Origin: Actinoallomurus soli
GTDB lineage: Bacteria; Actinomycetota; Actinomycetes; Streptosporangiales; Streptosporangiaceae
Reading direction: 5' to 3'
DNA: 64,000 nucleotides
Assembly: GCF_024055715.1 (NCBI RefSeq)
Contig: NZ_JAMXMV010000029.1
Span: forward strand, 1 to 64,000
Positions within the stretch are counted from its first letter, which is position 1, and each line of letters begins with the position of its first letter. The notes below the pieces were generated by a model that was given only the letters and a program-made list of their open reading frames with translations, was not told the origin of the DNA and made no database searches. Shown here piece by piece: positions 27,094 through 34,335 of this stretch. A program made the translations under genes and the position numbers.

Positions 27094-27179
27094 ATGACAG
27101 AGGCCCGCACCGAGCGGCGCTCATGACCAGGCGGCTGGTGGGGCCGGCGGCGGACCGGCTCGAGGCGGCGCCCCGATGA
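27094..27179 (+). other. Two tiny chained frames leading into the HATPase gene
   Basis: A strong ribosome-binding site (GAAGGAG, 27081-27087) precedes ATG 27094, which opens only 10 codons (MTEARTERRS) to TGA 27124-27126. That stop overlaps ATG 27123, opening 18 codons (MTRRLVGPAADRLEAAPR) to TGA 27177-27179, which in turn overlaps the HATPase ATG at 27176. Both joints are ATGA overlaps. The arrangement could deliver ribosomes to the ATPase gene or could be a relic of frameshifts in a longer N terminus. Confidence 0.4.
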
Positions 27180-27559
27180 GGCGCGCCCTCGGGCGTACGA
27201 ATCTTCGCAGCGCGCCGGAATCCGTGGCCGAGGCGCGGTGCTGGCTCGCCGGCCTGCTCGGCCGCGATCACCGGGCCTTTCGTGACATCGAGCTCATGAC
27301 CAGCGAGCTCGTCACCAACGCCATCAAGTACGCCGACTCGGCGGGCGTCTTCCTCATCGTGGACGAGGTCGACGAGAATCGAATCCGGGTGGAGGTCGTC
27401 GACGGCGGCCATCCGGTGAACAAGCCCCATTTCGGGGACGGAACATCGGACTTCGCCGAGGGCGGGCGCGGCCTGCACATCGTCCGGATGCTCGCCGCCG
27501 ACTCCGGGACAGGCGGTGACGCATGCGGGAGGACGGTCTGGTTCGAGGTGACCTTCTGA
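27176..27559 (+). CDS. Anti-sigma-factor-type ATP-binding protein (HATPase_c_2)
   Basis: A 127-residue stand-alone GHKL ATPase domain of the RsbW/SpoIIAB-like type. The N box is ELVTNAIKYA; the G1 region is VVDGGHPV, and the G2 region is EGGRGLHIVRMLA. There is no transmitter or membrane segment. Proteins like this bind sigma factors or STAS proteins, or occur as partners of XRE-DUF5753/DUF397 genes, which are divergent here. The ATG at 27176 has only a modest GAGG upstream; the strong site lies in front of the chained small frames before it. Confidence 0.9.
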   Translation: MRRALGRTNLRSAPESVAEARCWLAGLLGRDHRAFRDIELMTSELVTNAIKYADSAGVFLIVDEVDENRIRVEVVDGGHPVNKPHFGDGTSDFAEGGRGLHIVRMLAADSGTGGDACGRTVWFEVTF

Positions 27560-27630
27560 GCGGCGGACGCCCGGCCGGCCGCTCGAAAATCGGTTGATCC
27601 TGGTTAGCGCGTTGGAGATCGTGAGATCTC

Positions 27631-28224
27631 ATGCGCACGTATGAGATCAGGGCCGATCACGATCAGGCGTCGATCGTCGTCTACCAGGCGTACCGGCCGG
27701 AGATCGGGCGGCCGGCGGCCGAGCAGGGGCGGTTCGTGCCGCCGTTCTCGCGGACGCGCATGACCTGGATCAAGCCGTCGTTCCTGTGGATGATGGCGCG
27801 CAGTGACTGGGGGCGCAAGCCGGGCCAGGAGGTCATCCTGGCCGTCCGCATCAGCCGGAAGGGCTGGGAGGAGGCGCTGTCGCAGGCGGTGCTGACCCAC
27901 GCCGACCGGCGGCTCTACCGCGACAGCGCCGAATGGCGCGCGGCGTTCAAGCACGCCCGTGTCCGCGTCCAGTGGGATCCAGAGCGGACGCTGCGCGGGC
28001 AGCAGCTCGATGTTCGCAGCATCCAGGTCGGCCTCAGCCGGCACGTGATCGACCGGTACGCGGACGAGTGGATCCGCGACATCCAGGACGTGACTCCGCT
28101 CGTGCGGAAGATCCAGCGGCTGGTCCACGATGGCGAGACGACGAAGGCCAAGGCCCTCCTCCCGGCCGAGCGCGTCTATCCCCTCGACCCGGACCTCGCC
28201 CGGCGCATCGGCGCGGATGTCTGA
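27631..28224 (+). CDS. DUF4291-domain protein
   Basis: The 197-residue product matches DUF4291 over its full length: MRTYEIRADHDQASIVVYQA at the start, then GRFVPPFSRTRMTWIKPSFL, WMMARSDWG, GQEVILAVRISR, QWDPER and IQVGLSRHVIDRY. No function has been established for the family. It has no signal or membrane segment. It lies alone between the ATPase gene and the P450 gene; GGAGA sits about 15 bases before the ATG. Confidence 0.9.
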   Translation: MRTYEIRADHDQASIVVYQAYRPEIGRPAAEQGRFVPPFSRTRMTWIKPSFLWMMARSDWGRKPGQEVILAVRISRKGWEEALSQAVLTHADRRLYRDSAEWRAAFKHARVRVQWDPERTLRGQQLDVRSIQVGLSRHVIDRYADEWIRDIQDVTPLVRKIQRLVHDGETTKAKALLPAERVYPLDPDLARRIGADV

Positions 28225-28311
28225 GACTCCCGTCTATTGCGTCGGCTCGCCGGATGAGACAACGTCTGAAGGACGGACGCTACCCAGGCAGACCGGCGAT
28301 GCGAGGTTGCG

Positions 28312-29541
28312 ATGCCCGCGAGCACGACGCCCGCCACGTACGATCCGTTCGACGAGGCGTTCCAGATCGATCCGTACCCGGCGTACCGGGAGCTGCGCGA
28401 CCACGATCCGGTGCACCGGCACTCCGAGCCGCCTTTCTGGGCGCTGTCCCGCTTCGACGACATCTGGAACGCCGTACGGGACAACGAGCGCTTCTCCTCG
28501 GCGCAAGGGTTGACCTTCCACCCGGACGAGATCGGCACCCTGGGCCTGGCGCCGACGATCGTGATGCTCGACCCGCCCCGGCACGGGCGCCTGCGCGCAC
28601 TGATCGGCAAAGGCTTCACACCACGTCGCGTCGCCGCGCTGGAGGACCTGATCCGGGCGTTCGCGCGGACGCGCATCGCCGAGCTGGAGCGCAAGGCGGC
28701 CGACGGTGAGCCGATCGACCTGCACCGGGACTTCTCCTCGCCGATCCCGACCTTCGTCGTGGCGCACCTGCTCGGCGTGCCGGAACGGGACCGCGCCCGC
28801 TTCGACCCGTGGGTCTCCGCGCTGACCGGGCTGCAGGACGGCGGGTTCCGGCTGGAGGAGTCCGCCGCGGTCAGTGCCGTGGCCGAGATGTTCGAGTACT
28901 TCTCCGAGGTGATCAGTGCCCGCCGCCGCGACCCCGGCGACGACCTCGTCAGCGCGCTCATCAGGGCCGAGGTGGACGAGGAGCGCCTGACCGACTGGGA
29001 CATCCTCGGCTTCTGCTTCGTCATGGTCGCCGGCGGCAACGACACCACCGGCAACCTCATCTCCCACGGCGTCATGCTGCTCGACGTCCATCGCGACCAG
29101 CGCGAACGCCTGGTCGCCGACCCCGCGCTGATCCCGAACGCGCTGCTGGAGTTCCTCCGTCTGGAGGGCTCGGTGCAGGGGCTGGCGCGCACCACGCTTT
29201 GCCCGGTGACGCTGCACGGGGTGGAGATCCCGGCGGGGGAGAAGGTCATGATGCTGTACGGCGCGGCCAACCGCGACGAGCGCGAGTTCGGGCCCACCGC
29301 CGACCGGCTGGACATCACCCGCGAGATACCCCGGCACCTCGGCTTCTCCAGCGGCGTGCACTTCTGCATCGGCTCGCACCTGGCGCAGCTGCAGGCGCGG
29401 GTGGCCTTCGAGGAGCTCCTCGCCCGCCAGCCCACGGTCGGAGTCGACCTCGCCGGGGCACGCCGGTTGCGCTCGGCCTTCACCCGTGGCTGGGTGAGCC
29501 TGCCGGCCACGGGCGTACGCCCACACCGGCAGGGCCGCTGA
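28312..29541 (+). CDS. Cytochrome P450
   Basis: A 409-residue soluble bacterial-type P450. The I-helix oxygen-activation motif is AGGNDTT (near 240), the K-helix ExxR is Glu280-Phe-Leu-Arg283, and the heme-binding loop is GFSSGVHFCIG with Cys352 as heme ligand. The motif varies from the common FGxGxHxC in having FSSGVHFC. The substrate cannot be inferred; no ferredoxin, ferredoxin reductase or biosynthetic genes are adjacent, so redox partners must come from elsewhere. It converges with the FAD oxidoreductase gene. Confidence 0.95.
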   Translation: MPASTTPATYDPFDEAFQIDPYPAYRELRDHDPVHRHSEPPFWALSRFDDIWNAVRDNERFSSAQGLTFHPDEIGTLGLAPTIVMLDPPRHGRLRALIGKGFTPRRVAALEDLIRAFARTRIAELERKAADGEPIDLHRDFSSPIPTFVVAHLLGVPERDRARFDPWVSALTGLQDGGFRLEESAAVSAVAEMFEYFSEVISARRRDPGDDLVSALIRAEVDEERLTDWDILGFCFVMVAGGNDTTGNLISHGVMLLDVHRDQRERLVADPALIPNALLEFLRLEGSVQGLARTTLCPVTLHGVEIPAGEKVMMLYGAANRDEREFGPTADRLDITREIPRHLGFSSGVHFCIGSHLAQLQARVAFEELLARQPTVGVDLAGARRLRSAFTRGWVSLPATGVRPHRQGR

Positions 29542-29643
29542 CGCGCATCTCGACCGAAAGGCCGGAGCCCCGGCCAGAGGCCGCCGCCACCGGGTCCGGC
29601 CACCCGAAGTCCCGACCGGCCGCCTGGCCGCGGGTCACGGACG

Positions 29644-30867
29644 TCAGGACGCCGCGCGGCCGGATTCCTCGGTGAAGCGCTCGAGCCGGTAGGGCTCCAG
29701 CTCCGGCAGCCGAACGTCCTCCAGCAGCTCCCGGCTCACGAGCTCGGCGAGGCGCGCCGCGAGGGTGACGCCGCTGTGCGTCACCACGACGTACAGGCCG
29801 GGGACGGCGCCGACCGCTCCGGCCACCGGCATGCCGTCGGCCGGCATCGGCCGCACGCACACCCGGTACTCCTGCACACGGGCCTCGCGCAGGCTCGGCA
29901 CGACGAGCCGGGCCCGCTCCAGGAGCGTGTCCGCGAGGTCCCGCAGGACGGGCTCGGGAGTGTGCAGGTCCGCCGTGACGTCCCCGGCCTCCAGGTGCAC
30001 CGTGTGCGGGCCGTGCGGGCGCAGGTGCACGCCGGGCGTGTGCAGGACCCGGGTCGGCGGGACGTCGACCGGGCCGACCCGCACCACGAACCCCGGCGCG
30101 GTCGAGCCCGGCGGCTCCGGATCGACGATCGGGACGCGGATCCCCGCCATCGCGGCGACCGCGGGAGTCCAGCGCCCGGCGCAGCAGACGACGACGTCGG
30201 CGGGGATGAGGTCGCCCGCGGCGGTGCGCACCCCGGTGATCCGGTCACCGGGGCCCTCCGCTCCGGTGACCTGCCCCGCCTCGCCTGCGCGCTCGGTCTG
30301 ACCGCCCCGCGCGGCATCGCCGGCGCGCTGGAGTCCGGTGACCCGCCCGGCGTCGCCGGTGCGCACCCGCGCCCCGCGCCGGCGGGCCCGCGCCACCAGC
30401 CGCTCCACCAGAGGCTCGGTCAGCAGGTAGCCCTCCTCCGGGAACCAGGCGAAGGACAGGTCCCGCGCCGGCGTGTCCGGCAGGCGCAGGGCGGGTTCGA
30501 TCCCGGCCGCCTCATCCCGGTCGACCAGGCGCGCCGCGTACCCCCACGCTCGCGCCCGGGTCACCGTGGCCTCCAGCCGGTCCCGTCGCCCGGCGTCGGC
30601 GACCTCCAGGTTGCCGACCGGCCGGTACCAGGCGGGGCCGGCCAGCTCGGCGGCAAGGCGAGCCCAGGCGCGCATGCCGTCCGCGTTGAGCCGGTGATAG
30701 CCCTCCGGTGTCTTGGCGGCGGCGTTGAGCCAGGCGAGGCTCCACCTGCTGGTCGCCCGGCCGGGCCGGTCCTGCTCCAGGAGGGTCACCGACGCGCCTT
30801 CTCCGGCGAGCCGGTCCGCCAGGGCCGCTCCCACGATCCCGCCGCCGATCACCGCGTACCGAAGCAT
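29644..30867 (-). CDS. FAD-dependent oxidoreductase (DAO family)
   Basis: A 407-residue flavoprotein of the D-amino-acid/glycine-sarcosine oxidase fold. The N-terminal dinucleotide site is YAVIGGGIVGAALADRLAGE, followed by a typical TSRWSLAWLNA flavin-contact segment; the C-terminal block VRPMPADGMPVAGAVG..THSGVTLA closes the FAD site. The start at ATG 30867 (MLRYAVIGGG) is preferred to an upstream in-frame codon. Residues about 173-210 are an Arg/Gly/Glu/Ala stretch from a local DNA repeat, probably a surface insertion. It lies downstream of lacI on the same strand and likely belongs to that transcript; a secondary or tertiary amine substrate is plausible but unproven. Confidence 0.88.
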   Translation of the reverse strand: MLRYAVIGGGIVGAALADRLAGEGASVTLLEQDRPGRATSRWSLAWLNAAAKTPEGYHRLNADGMRAWARLAAELAGPAWYRPVGNLEVADAGRRDRLEATVTRARAWGYAARLVDRDEAAGIEPALRLPDTPARDLSFAWFPEEGYLLTEPLVERLVARARRRGARVRTGDAGRVTGLQRAGDAARGGQTERAGEAGQVTGAEGPGDRITGVRTAAGDLIPADVVVCCAGRWTPAVAAMAGIRVPIVDPEPPGSTAPGFVVRVGPVDVPPTRVLHTPGVHLRPHGPHTVHLEAGDVTADLHTPEPVLRDLADTLLERARLVVPSLREARVQEYRVCVRPMPADGMPVAGAVGAVPGLYVVVTHSGVTLAARLAELVSRELLEDVRLPELEPYRLERFTEESGRAAS

Positions 30868-30890
30868 GCTCCACCCGTTTCCTTCCGCTC

Positions 30891-31042
30891 GACGCCTCTG
30901 GTCTCCGGCGGCCATGAGCCGCCCGCCAGACGCCTCTGGTCTCCGGCCGTCATGCGCCGCCCGCCAGACGCCTCCGGTGCCCGGCCGTCACGCGCCACTC
31001 GCCAGACGCCTCCGGTGCCCGGCCGTCACGCGCCACTCGCCG
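30891..31042. repeat. 38-bp tandem repeat, four copies, overlapping the end of lacI
   Basis: Units at 30891-30928, 30929-30966, 30967-31004 and 31005-31042 begin gacgcctctggtctccggcc or a close variant. Copies 3 and 4 are identical apart from the last base; copies 1 and 2 differ by a few bases. Copy 4 includes the lacI stop (31026-31028) and last codons; read on the minus strand the array repeats the codons Ala-Ser-Gly-Ala-stop, imperfectly in the outer copies. Confidence 0.95.
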
Positions 31043-32135
31043 GGGCGGGCGCGGTCGAGGCCCTGCGCACCAGCTTCGCCTGGAGCCGCAGGTGCACGGC
31101 CTCGTCATCCGCCGGGCCGCCGCCCTCGCGTTGTGCCTGCACGCGCGCGAGCAACTGCTTCGCGGCGGCGGCTCCGAGCTCGCGATGGGGCTGCCGGACC
31201 ACCGTGAGCTGGGGACGTACCAGAGTCGTCCACTCCTGGTCGTCGAAGCCGACCAGGGAGATCTCCTCGGGGCAGGCGCGGCCGCTGCGCTGCACCGCCG
31301 CGAGGGCGCCCGAGGTGAGGATGTTGTCGGTGCAGAAGAGGGCGGTGACGGACGGGTTGCGGCGCAGCAGCCGGGCGGTGGCCCGTTCGGCGGCGGCCCG
31401 GTCGTACGGGGCCTGCACCACGAGGTCGGGATCCGGCCGGATACCGGCGCGCTGGAGAGCGGAGAGGTAGCCGGCGAGCCGGGCGGCGCTGGGCCGCTCC
31501 CCGTCGCCGTCCACGGAGGGGTCGAGCAGCCGGGAGAAGTCGCGTGACGCCTCGCTGACCACCGCGATGCGGCGGTGGCCCAGGCGGATCAGGTGGTCGA
31601 CGGCCCTGCGGGCGCAGGCGGTGTTGTTGACGAGCACCTGGTCGACCTGGGGGAGGGCCGGCAGCGGGCGGTCCAGGAGGACGACCGGGAGGCCGCCGTC
31701 GACCAGGGTGCGCAGCCGCCCGGCGCTGTCCGGCCCCTCGGGCGCGATGATCAGGCCGTCGACCCGCTTCTCCCACATGACCTGGATGGCGCGCTGCTCG
31801 GCCTCGGGGTCGGAGTCGGTGTTGGCGAGGAGGATCTCGAAGCCGCCGGCCCGCACCACGTCGGCGATGCCCCGTACGGCCTGGGCGAAGAAGGAGTTGC
31901 CGACGTCGGTGACGATGACGCCGATCGTCTCGGTCGAGCCCTGGATGAGGCTTCGGGCGAGCCCGTTGGGCCGGTATCCGAGCCGCTGGGCGGCCTCTTC
32001 CACCTTCTTCCGGGAGGCCGCGCTGGCCTGGCCGTATCCGCCGAGGACCCGGCCGGCCGTGGCGGTGGAGACCCCTGCGGCCCGTGCGACCTCGACGATG
32101 CTCGGCGGCCCGCCGGTCTGCCCCTTGCTGTGCAC
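31026..32135 (-). CDS. LacI-family transcriptional regulator
   Basis: The 369-residue product has the N-terminal LacI helix-turn-helix and hinge (SIVEVARAAGVSTATAGRVL, then VEEAAQRLGYRPNGLARSL) and a periplasmic-binding-type sensor domain (IGVIVTDVGNSFFAQAVRGI to LVGFDDQEWTTLVRPQLTVV). GTG 32135 is the best start; upstream in-frame codons would add over 40 unrelated residues. It is divergent from the frlB-like gene across a region holding three operator-like palindromes, so it most likely represses that operon and itself, with release by a sugar-derived ligand. Confidence 0.93.
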   Translation of the reverse strand: MHSKGQTGGPPSIVEVARAAGVSTATAGRVLGGYGQASAASRKKVEEAAQRLGYRPNGLARSLIQGSTETIGVIVTDVGNSFFAQAVRGIADVVRAGGFEILLANTDSDPEAEQRAIQVMWEKRVDGLIIAPEGPDSAGRLRTLVDGGLPVVLLDRPLPALPQVDQVLVNNTACARRAVDHLIRLGHRRIAVVSEASRDFSRLLDPSVDGDGERPSAARLAGYLSALQRAGIRPDPDLVVQAPYDRAAAERATARLLRRNPSVTALFCTDNILTSGALAAVQRSGRACPEEISLVGFDDQEWTTLVRPQLTVVRQPHRELGAAAAKQLLARVQAQREGGGPADDEAVHLRLQAKLVRRASTAPAPASGA

Positions 32136-32243
32136 GTGGCTGCCCCTGCTCTCCAGACGTCGTTCCCCGGGAGACGCCGCCCACTGGGCGTGACTCCCGA
32201 GGGTCTCCGCGGCCGCGGACCCTTGACACCAGTCTAGATCCGC

Positions 32244-32303
32244 TGAGAAGGTTCTCAGCACTGCGACTGAGAACCTTCTCAGTCCGTACTGAGAACCTTC
32301 TCA
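32244..32303. promoter_or_regulatory. Three operator-like palindromes between lacI and the frlB-like gene
   Basis: The 14-mer TGAGAAGGTTCTCA (32244-32257) and its exact reverse complement TGAGAACCTTCTCA (32268-32281 and 32290-32303) occur three times. Each has 6-bp inverted arms around a two-base centre. Start-to-start spacings are 24 and 22 bases, about two helical turns, so bound dimers would lie roughly on one face of the DNA. A perfect TTGACA lies at 32223-32228 next to the first site. This is the expected layout for LacI-family control of both directions. Confidence 0.8.
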
Positions 32304-32392
32304 CCCGTTAACCGCGAAGCCACACCGGCCCCGTACGGCGTTCGCCGTCCCGGGCCGTACGTGAACCCGTTCGTACGAGGAGATCCCCCGAA

Positions 32393-33421
32393 ATGCTGGA
32401 CGTCGCCGTCGACCCGATCCCGCTGTCCGACGACCTGACCCCCACCCTCGAGCACACCGTCGCCCAGGCCGGCAAGGCGCGCGACCTGGCCGCCCGCCTG
32501 GTGGGGGAGGGGCTGAAGACGGCGTACTTCATCGGCTGCGGCGGTTCCTACTACTCGACCTTCCCCGCCCAGGACCTCATGGAGAGCGTCACCGGCGCGG
32601 TCGTGTCGCACCGGATGACCGCCGCGGAACTGATCCACCGCCCCCTCGCCGGGCTCGACCGGACCTCTCTCGTCGTCGCCTCCTCCCACTCCGGCGCCAC
32701 CCCCGAGACGCTGGAGGCCGTGCGGGTGGCGAAGAAGGCGGGCGCGACCGTGGCCGGCATCGCCCGGGCCGGCGACTCACCGCTCGCCGACGAGGCCGAC
32801 GTGCTCTTCGACTACCCGAGCGACGTCACCGTCACCGAGCCCAAGGCCATCCACTTCACGCAGGTGGCCCTCGCCCTCCTGGAGGCGACCGGATCCCTGC
32901 GGGACGCCGAACAGGCCTGGCGGGCCGTCGCCGCCGTACCGGAGGCGCTCACGGACGCCAAGCGGGAGGTCGCCTCCCTCGGGGCACGGGTCGGCGCCCA
33001 GTGGCGCGACGCCGAACTGGTGTACGTGCTCGCCGCCGGCCCGAACTTCGGCGCCGCGAACGCCCTGGCCGCCTGCTACCTGCAGGAGATGAACTGGCTG
33101 CACGCGTCGGCGGTCCACGCCGGGGACTTCTTCCACGGCCCGTTCGAGATCGTCGGCGACCACCCCGTGCTGGTGCTGGTGGGCGAGGACGCCACCCGGC
33201 CGATGGGCGAGCGGGCGGTGGCCTTCGCCGAGCGCTACTACCGCACCTGGTCCGTGCTGGATTCGAAGGACTTCGCCCTGCCGGGCGTGCCGCAGGAGCA
33301 GCGCGGTCTGATCAGTCCGCTCGCCGTGGCGAGCGCCTCCCGCCGGCTGCTCGACTTCTGCGCCGCCGAGCGCGGCCACAACACCGCCCAGCGCCGGTAC
33401 ATGTACCGGGTCGAGTACTGA
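32393..33421 (+). CDS. frlB: FrlB-like SIS-domain deglycase (fructosamine 6-phosphate type)
   Basis: The 342-residue protein has two SIS domains (about 35-165 and 205-330) without an amidotransferase domain. It resembles FrlB, which splits fructoselysine 6-phosphate into glucose 6-phosphate and lysine: YFIGCGGSYYS, SSHSGATPETLEA, VLAAGPNFGAA, HAGDFFHGPFEIV and the C-terminal HNTAQRRYMYRVEY, which parallels the HNP-RRYY-VEY end of FrlB. An FrlD-like kinase follows with a one-base stop/start overlap (TGATG, 33419-33423), the same pairing as in frl operons. GAGGAGA precedes the ATG. The amino group carried by the sugar is unknown. Confidence 0.83.
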   Translation: MLDVAVDPIPLSDDLTPTLEHTVAQAGKARDLAARLVGEGLKTAYFIGCGGSYYSTFPAQDLMESVTGAVVSHRMTAAELIHRPLAGLDRTSLVVASSHSGATPETLEAVRVAKKAGATVAGIARAGDSPLADEADVLFDYPSDVTVTEPKAIHFTQVALALLEATGSLRDAEQAWRAVAAVPEALTDAKREVASLGARVGAQWRDAELVYVLAAGPNFGAANALAACYLQEMNWLHASAVHAGDFFHGPFEIVGDHPVLVLVGEDATRPMGERAVAFAERYYRTWSVLDSKDFALPGVPQEQRGLISPLAVASASRRLLDFCAAERGHNTAQRRYMYRVEY

Positions 33422-34335
33422 TGCGGCTGATCGGCATCGGCGACAACGTGGTCGACCGTTATCCTGACCTGGGAACGATGTTCCCCGGCGGCAACGCGGT
33501 CAACGTCGCGGTCTACGCTCGGCGCGCCGGTGCCCGCGCCGCCTATCTGGGGGTGACCGGAGACGACGCCGCCGGCCGGGCCGTGCGCGCGGCGCTGCGC
33601 GCGGAGGACGTCGACACCGGCGAGGTGCGGACCGCGTCCGGTCCGAACGCCTGGGCCCAGATCGGCCTGGTCGACGGCGACCGGGTCTTCGAGGGCGCGT
33701 CCGACGGCGTCTCCCGCTTCCGGCTGACGGACGCGGAGATCGCCGGCCTGGCCGCCCATGACATCGTGCATACCGCCTACAGCGGCTCGCTGATCGAGCA
33801 GGTTCCGCGGATCGCCCGGCGGACCCGGGTGTCGTTCGACTTCTCCCAGCAGCGTGACGCGCCCTGGGCCCCGGACCTGGTGCCCCACCTGTACCTCGCC
33901 GCGTTCTCCGGAGCGGGCCTGGACGACGGGGAGGTGCGCGGGCTGCTGGCCGAGGCCGTGGCCCGCGGCGCGGGCTGGGCCCTGGTCACCCGGGGCCGCG
34001 ACGGGGCGTGGCTGAGCGACGGCGCCACCGTGTGGCGGCAGCCGGCGCGGCCGGTGGAGGTCGTGGACAGTCTCGGCGCGGGAGACGCGTTCATCGGCAC
34101 GCTGCTGGTGGCGCTCGCCGGCGGCGGGGATCCGACGCCGGGCCTGGCCGCCGCGGCGGCGGCGGCGGCGCGCGCCTGCGAGGAGCACGGCGGGTTCGGT
34201 CACGGCGTCCCCCTGGAACCGCCCGAGCCGCCCGGTCCCGTCCGCCCGCCGCGCCCGGCCGCGCGGACGCCCGGGATCGGGCCGGCCCCGGACGACCGCA
34301 CCCCCCACGCGAGCACCATCGGAGGAACGACATGA
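33421..34335 (+). CDS. frlD: FrlD-like PfkB-family sugar kinase
   Basis: A 304-residue kinase of the ribokinase fold. It parallels fructoselysine 6-kinase FrlD in the opening IGIGDNVVDRYPDLG, the sugar-binding GGNAVNVAVYARRAGA, the middle DRVFEGASDGV, VSFDFSQQRDAPW and the catalytic VDSLGAGDAF, where Asp222 is the base. It should phosphorylate the 6-position of a fructosamine before cleavage by the upstream deglycase. The kinase core ends near residue 262 (EEHGGFG); a Pro/Arg-rich tail of about 40 residues follows, longer than FrlD. Its stop overlaps the hyuA start (ATGA). Confidence 0.85.
   Translation: MRLIGIGDNVVDRYPDLGTMFPGGNAVNVAVYARRAGARAAYLGVTGDDAAGRAVRAALRAEDVDTGEVRTASGPNAWAQIGLVDGDRVFEGASDGVSRFRLTDAEIAGLAAHDIVHTAYSGSLIEQVPRIARRTRVSFDFSQQRDAPWAPDLVPHLYLAAFSGAGLDDGEVRGLLAEAVARGAGWALVTRGRDGAWLSDGATVWRQPARPVEVVDSLGAGDAFIGTLLVALAGGGDPTPGLAAAAAAAARACEEHGGFGHGVPLEPPEPPGPVRPPRPAARTPGIGPAPDDRTPHASTIGGTT

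Noticed and set aside
27098-27175. Upstream in-frame extension of the HATPase protein
   Set aside because: The extension is open but has no start codon before the stop at 27095.
29560-29575. Terminator after the P450 gene (ggccgg/ccggcc)
   Set aside because: Only six base pairs with no T tract; too weak to report as a feature.
28312-30867. P450 and FAD oxidoreductase as part of a natural-product cluster
   Set aside because: No synthase, carrier protein or tailoring set is adjacent, and the two genes converge instead of forming an operon.
32393-33421. Glucosamine-6-phosphate synthase (GlmS)
   Set aside because: There is no N-terminal glutaminase domain, and the C terminus and the kinase partner fit FrlB-type deglycases better.
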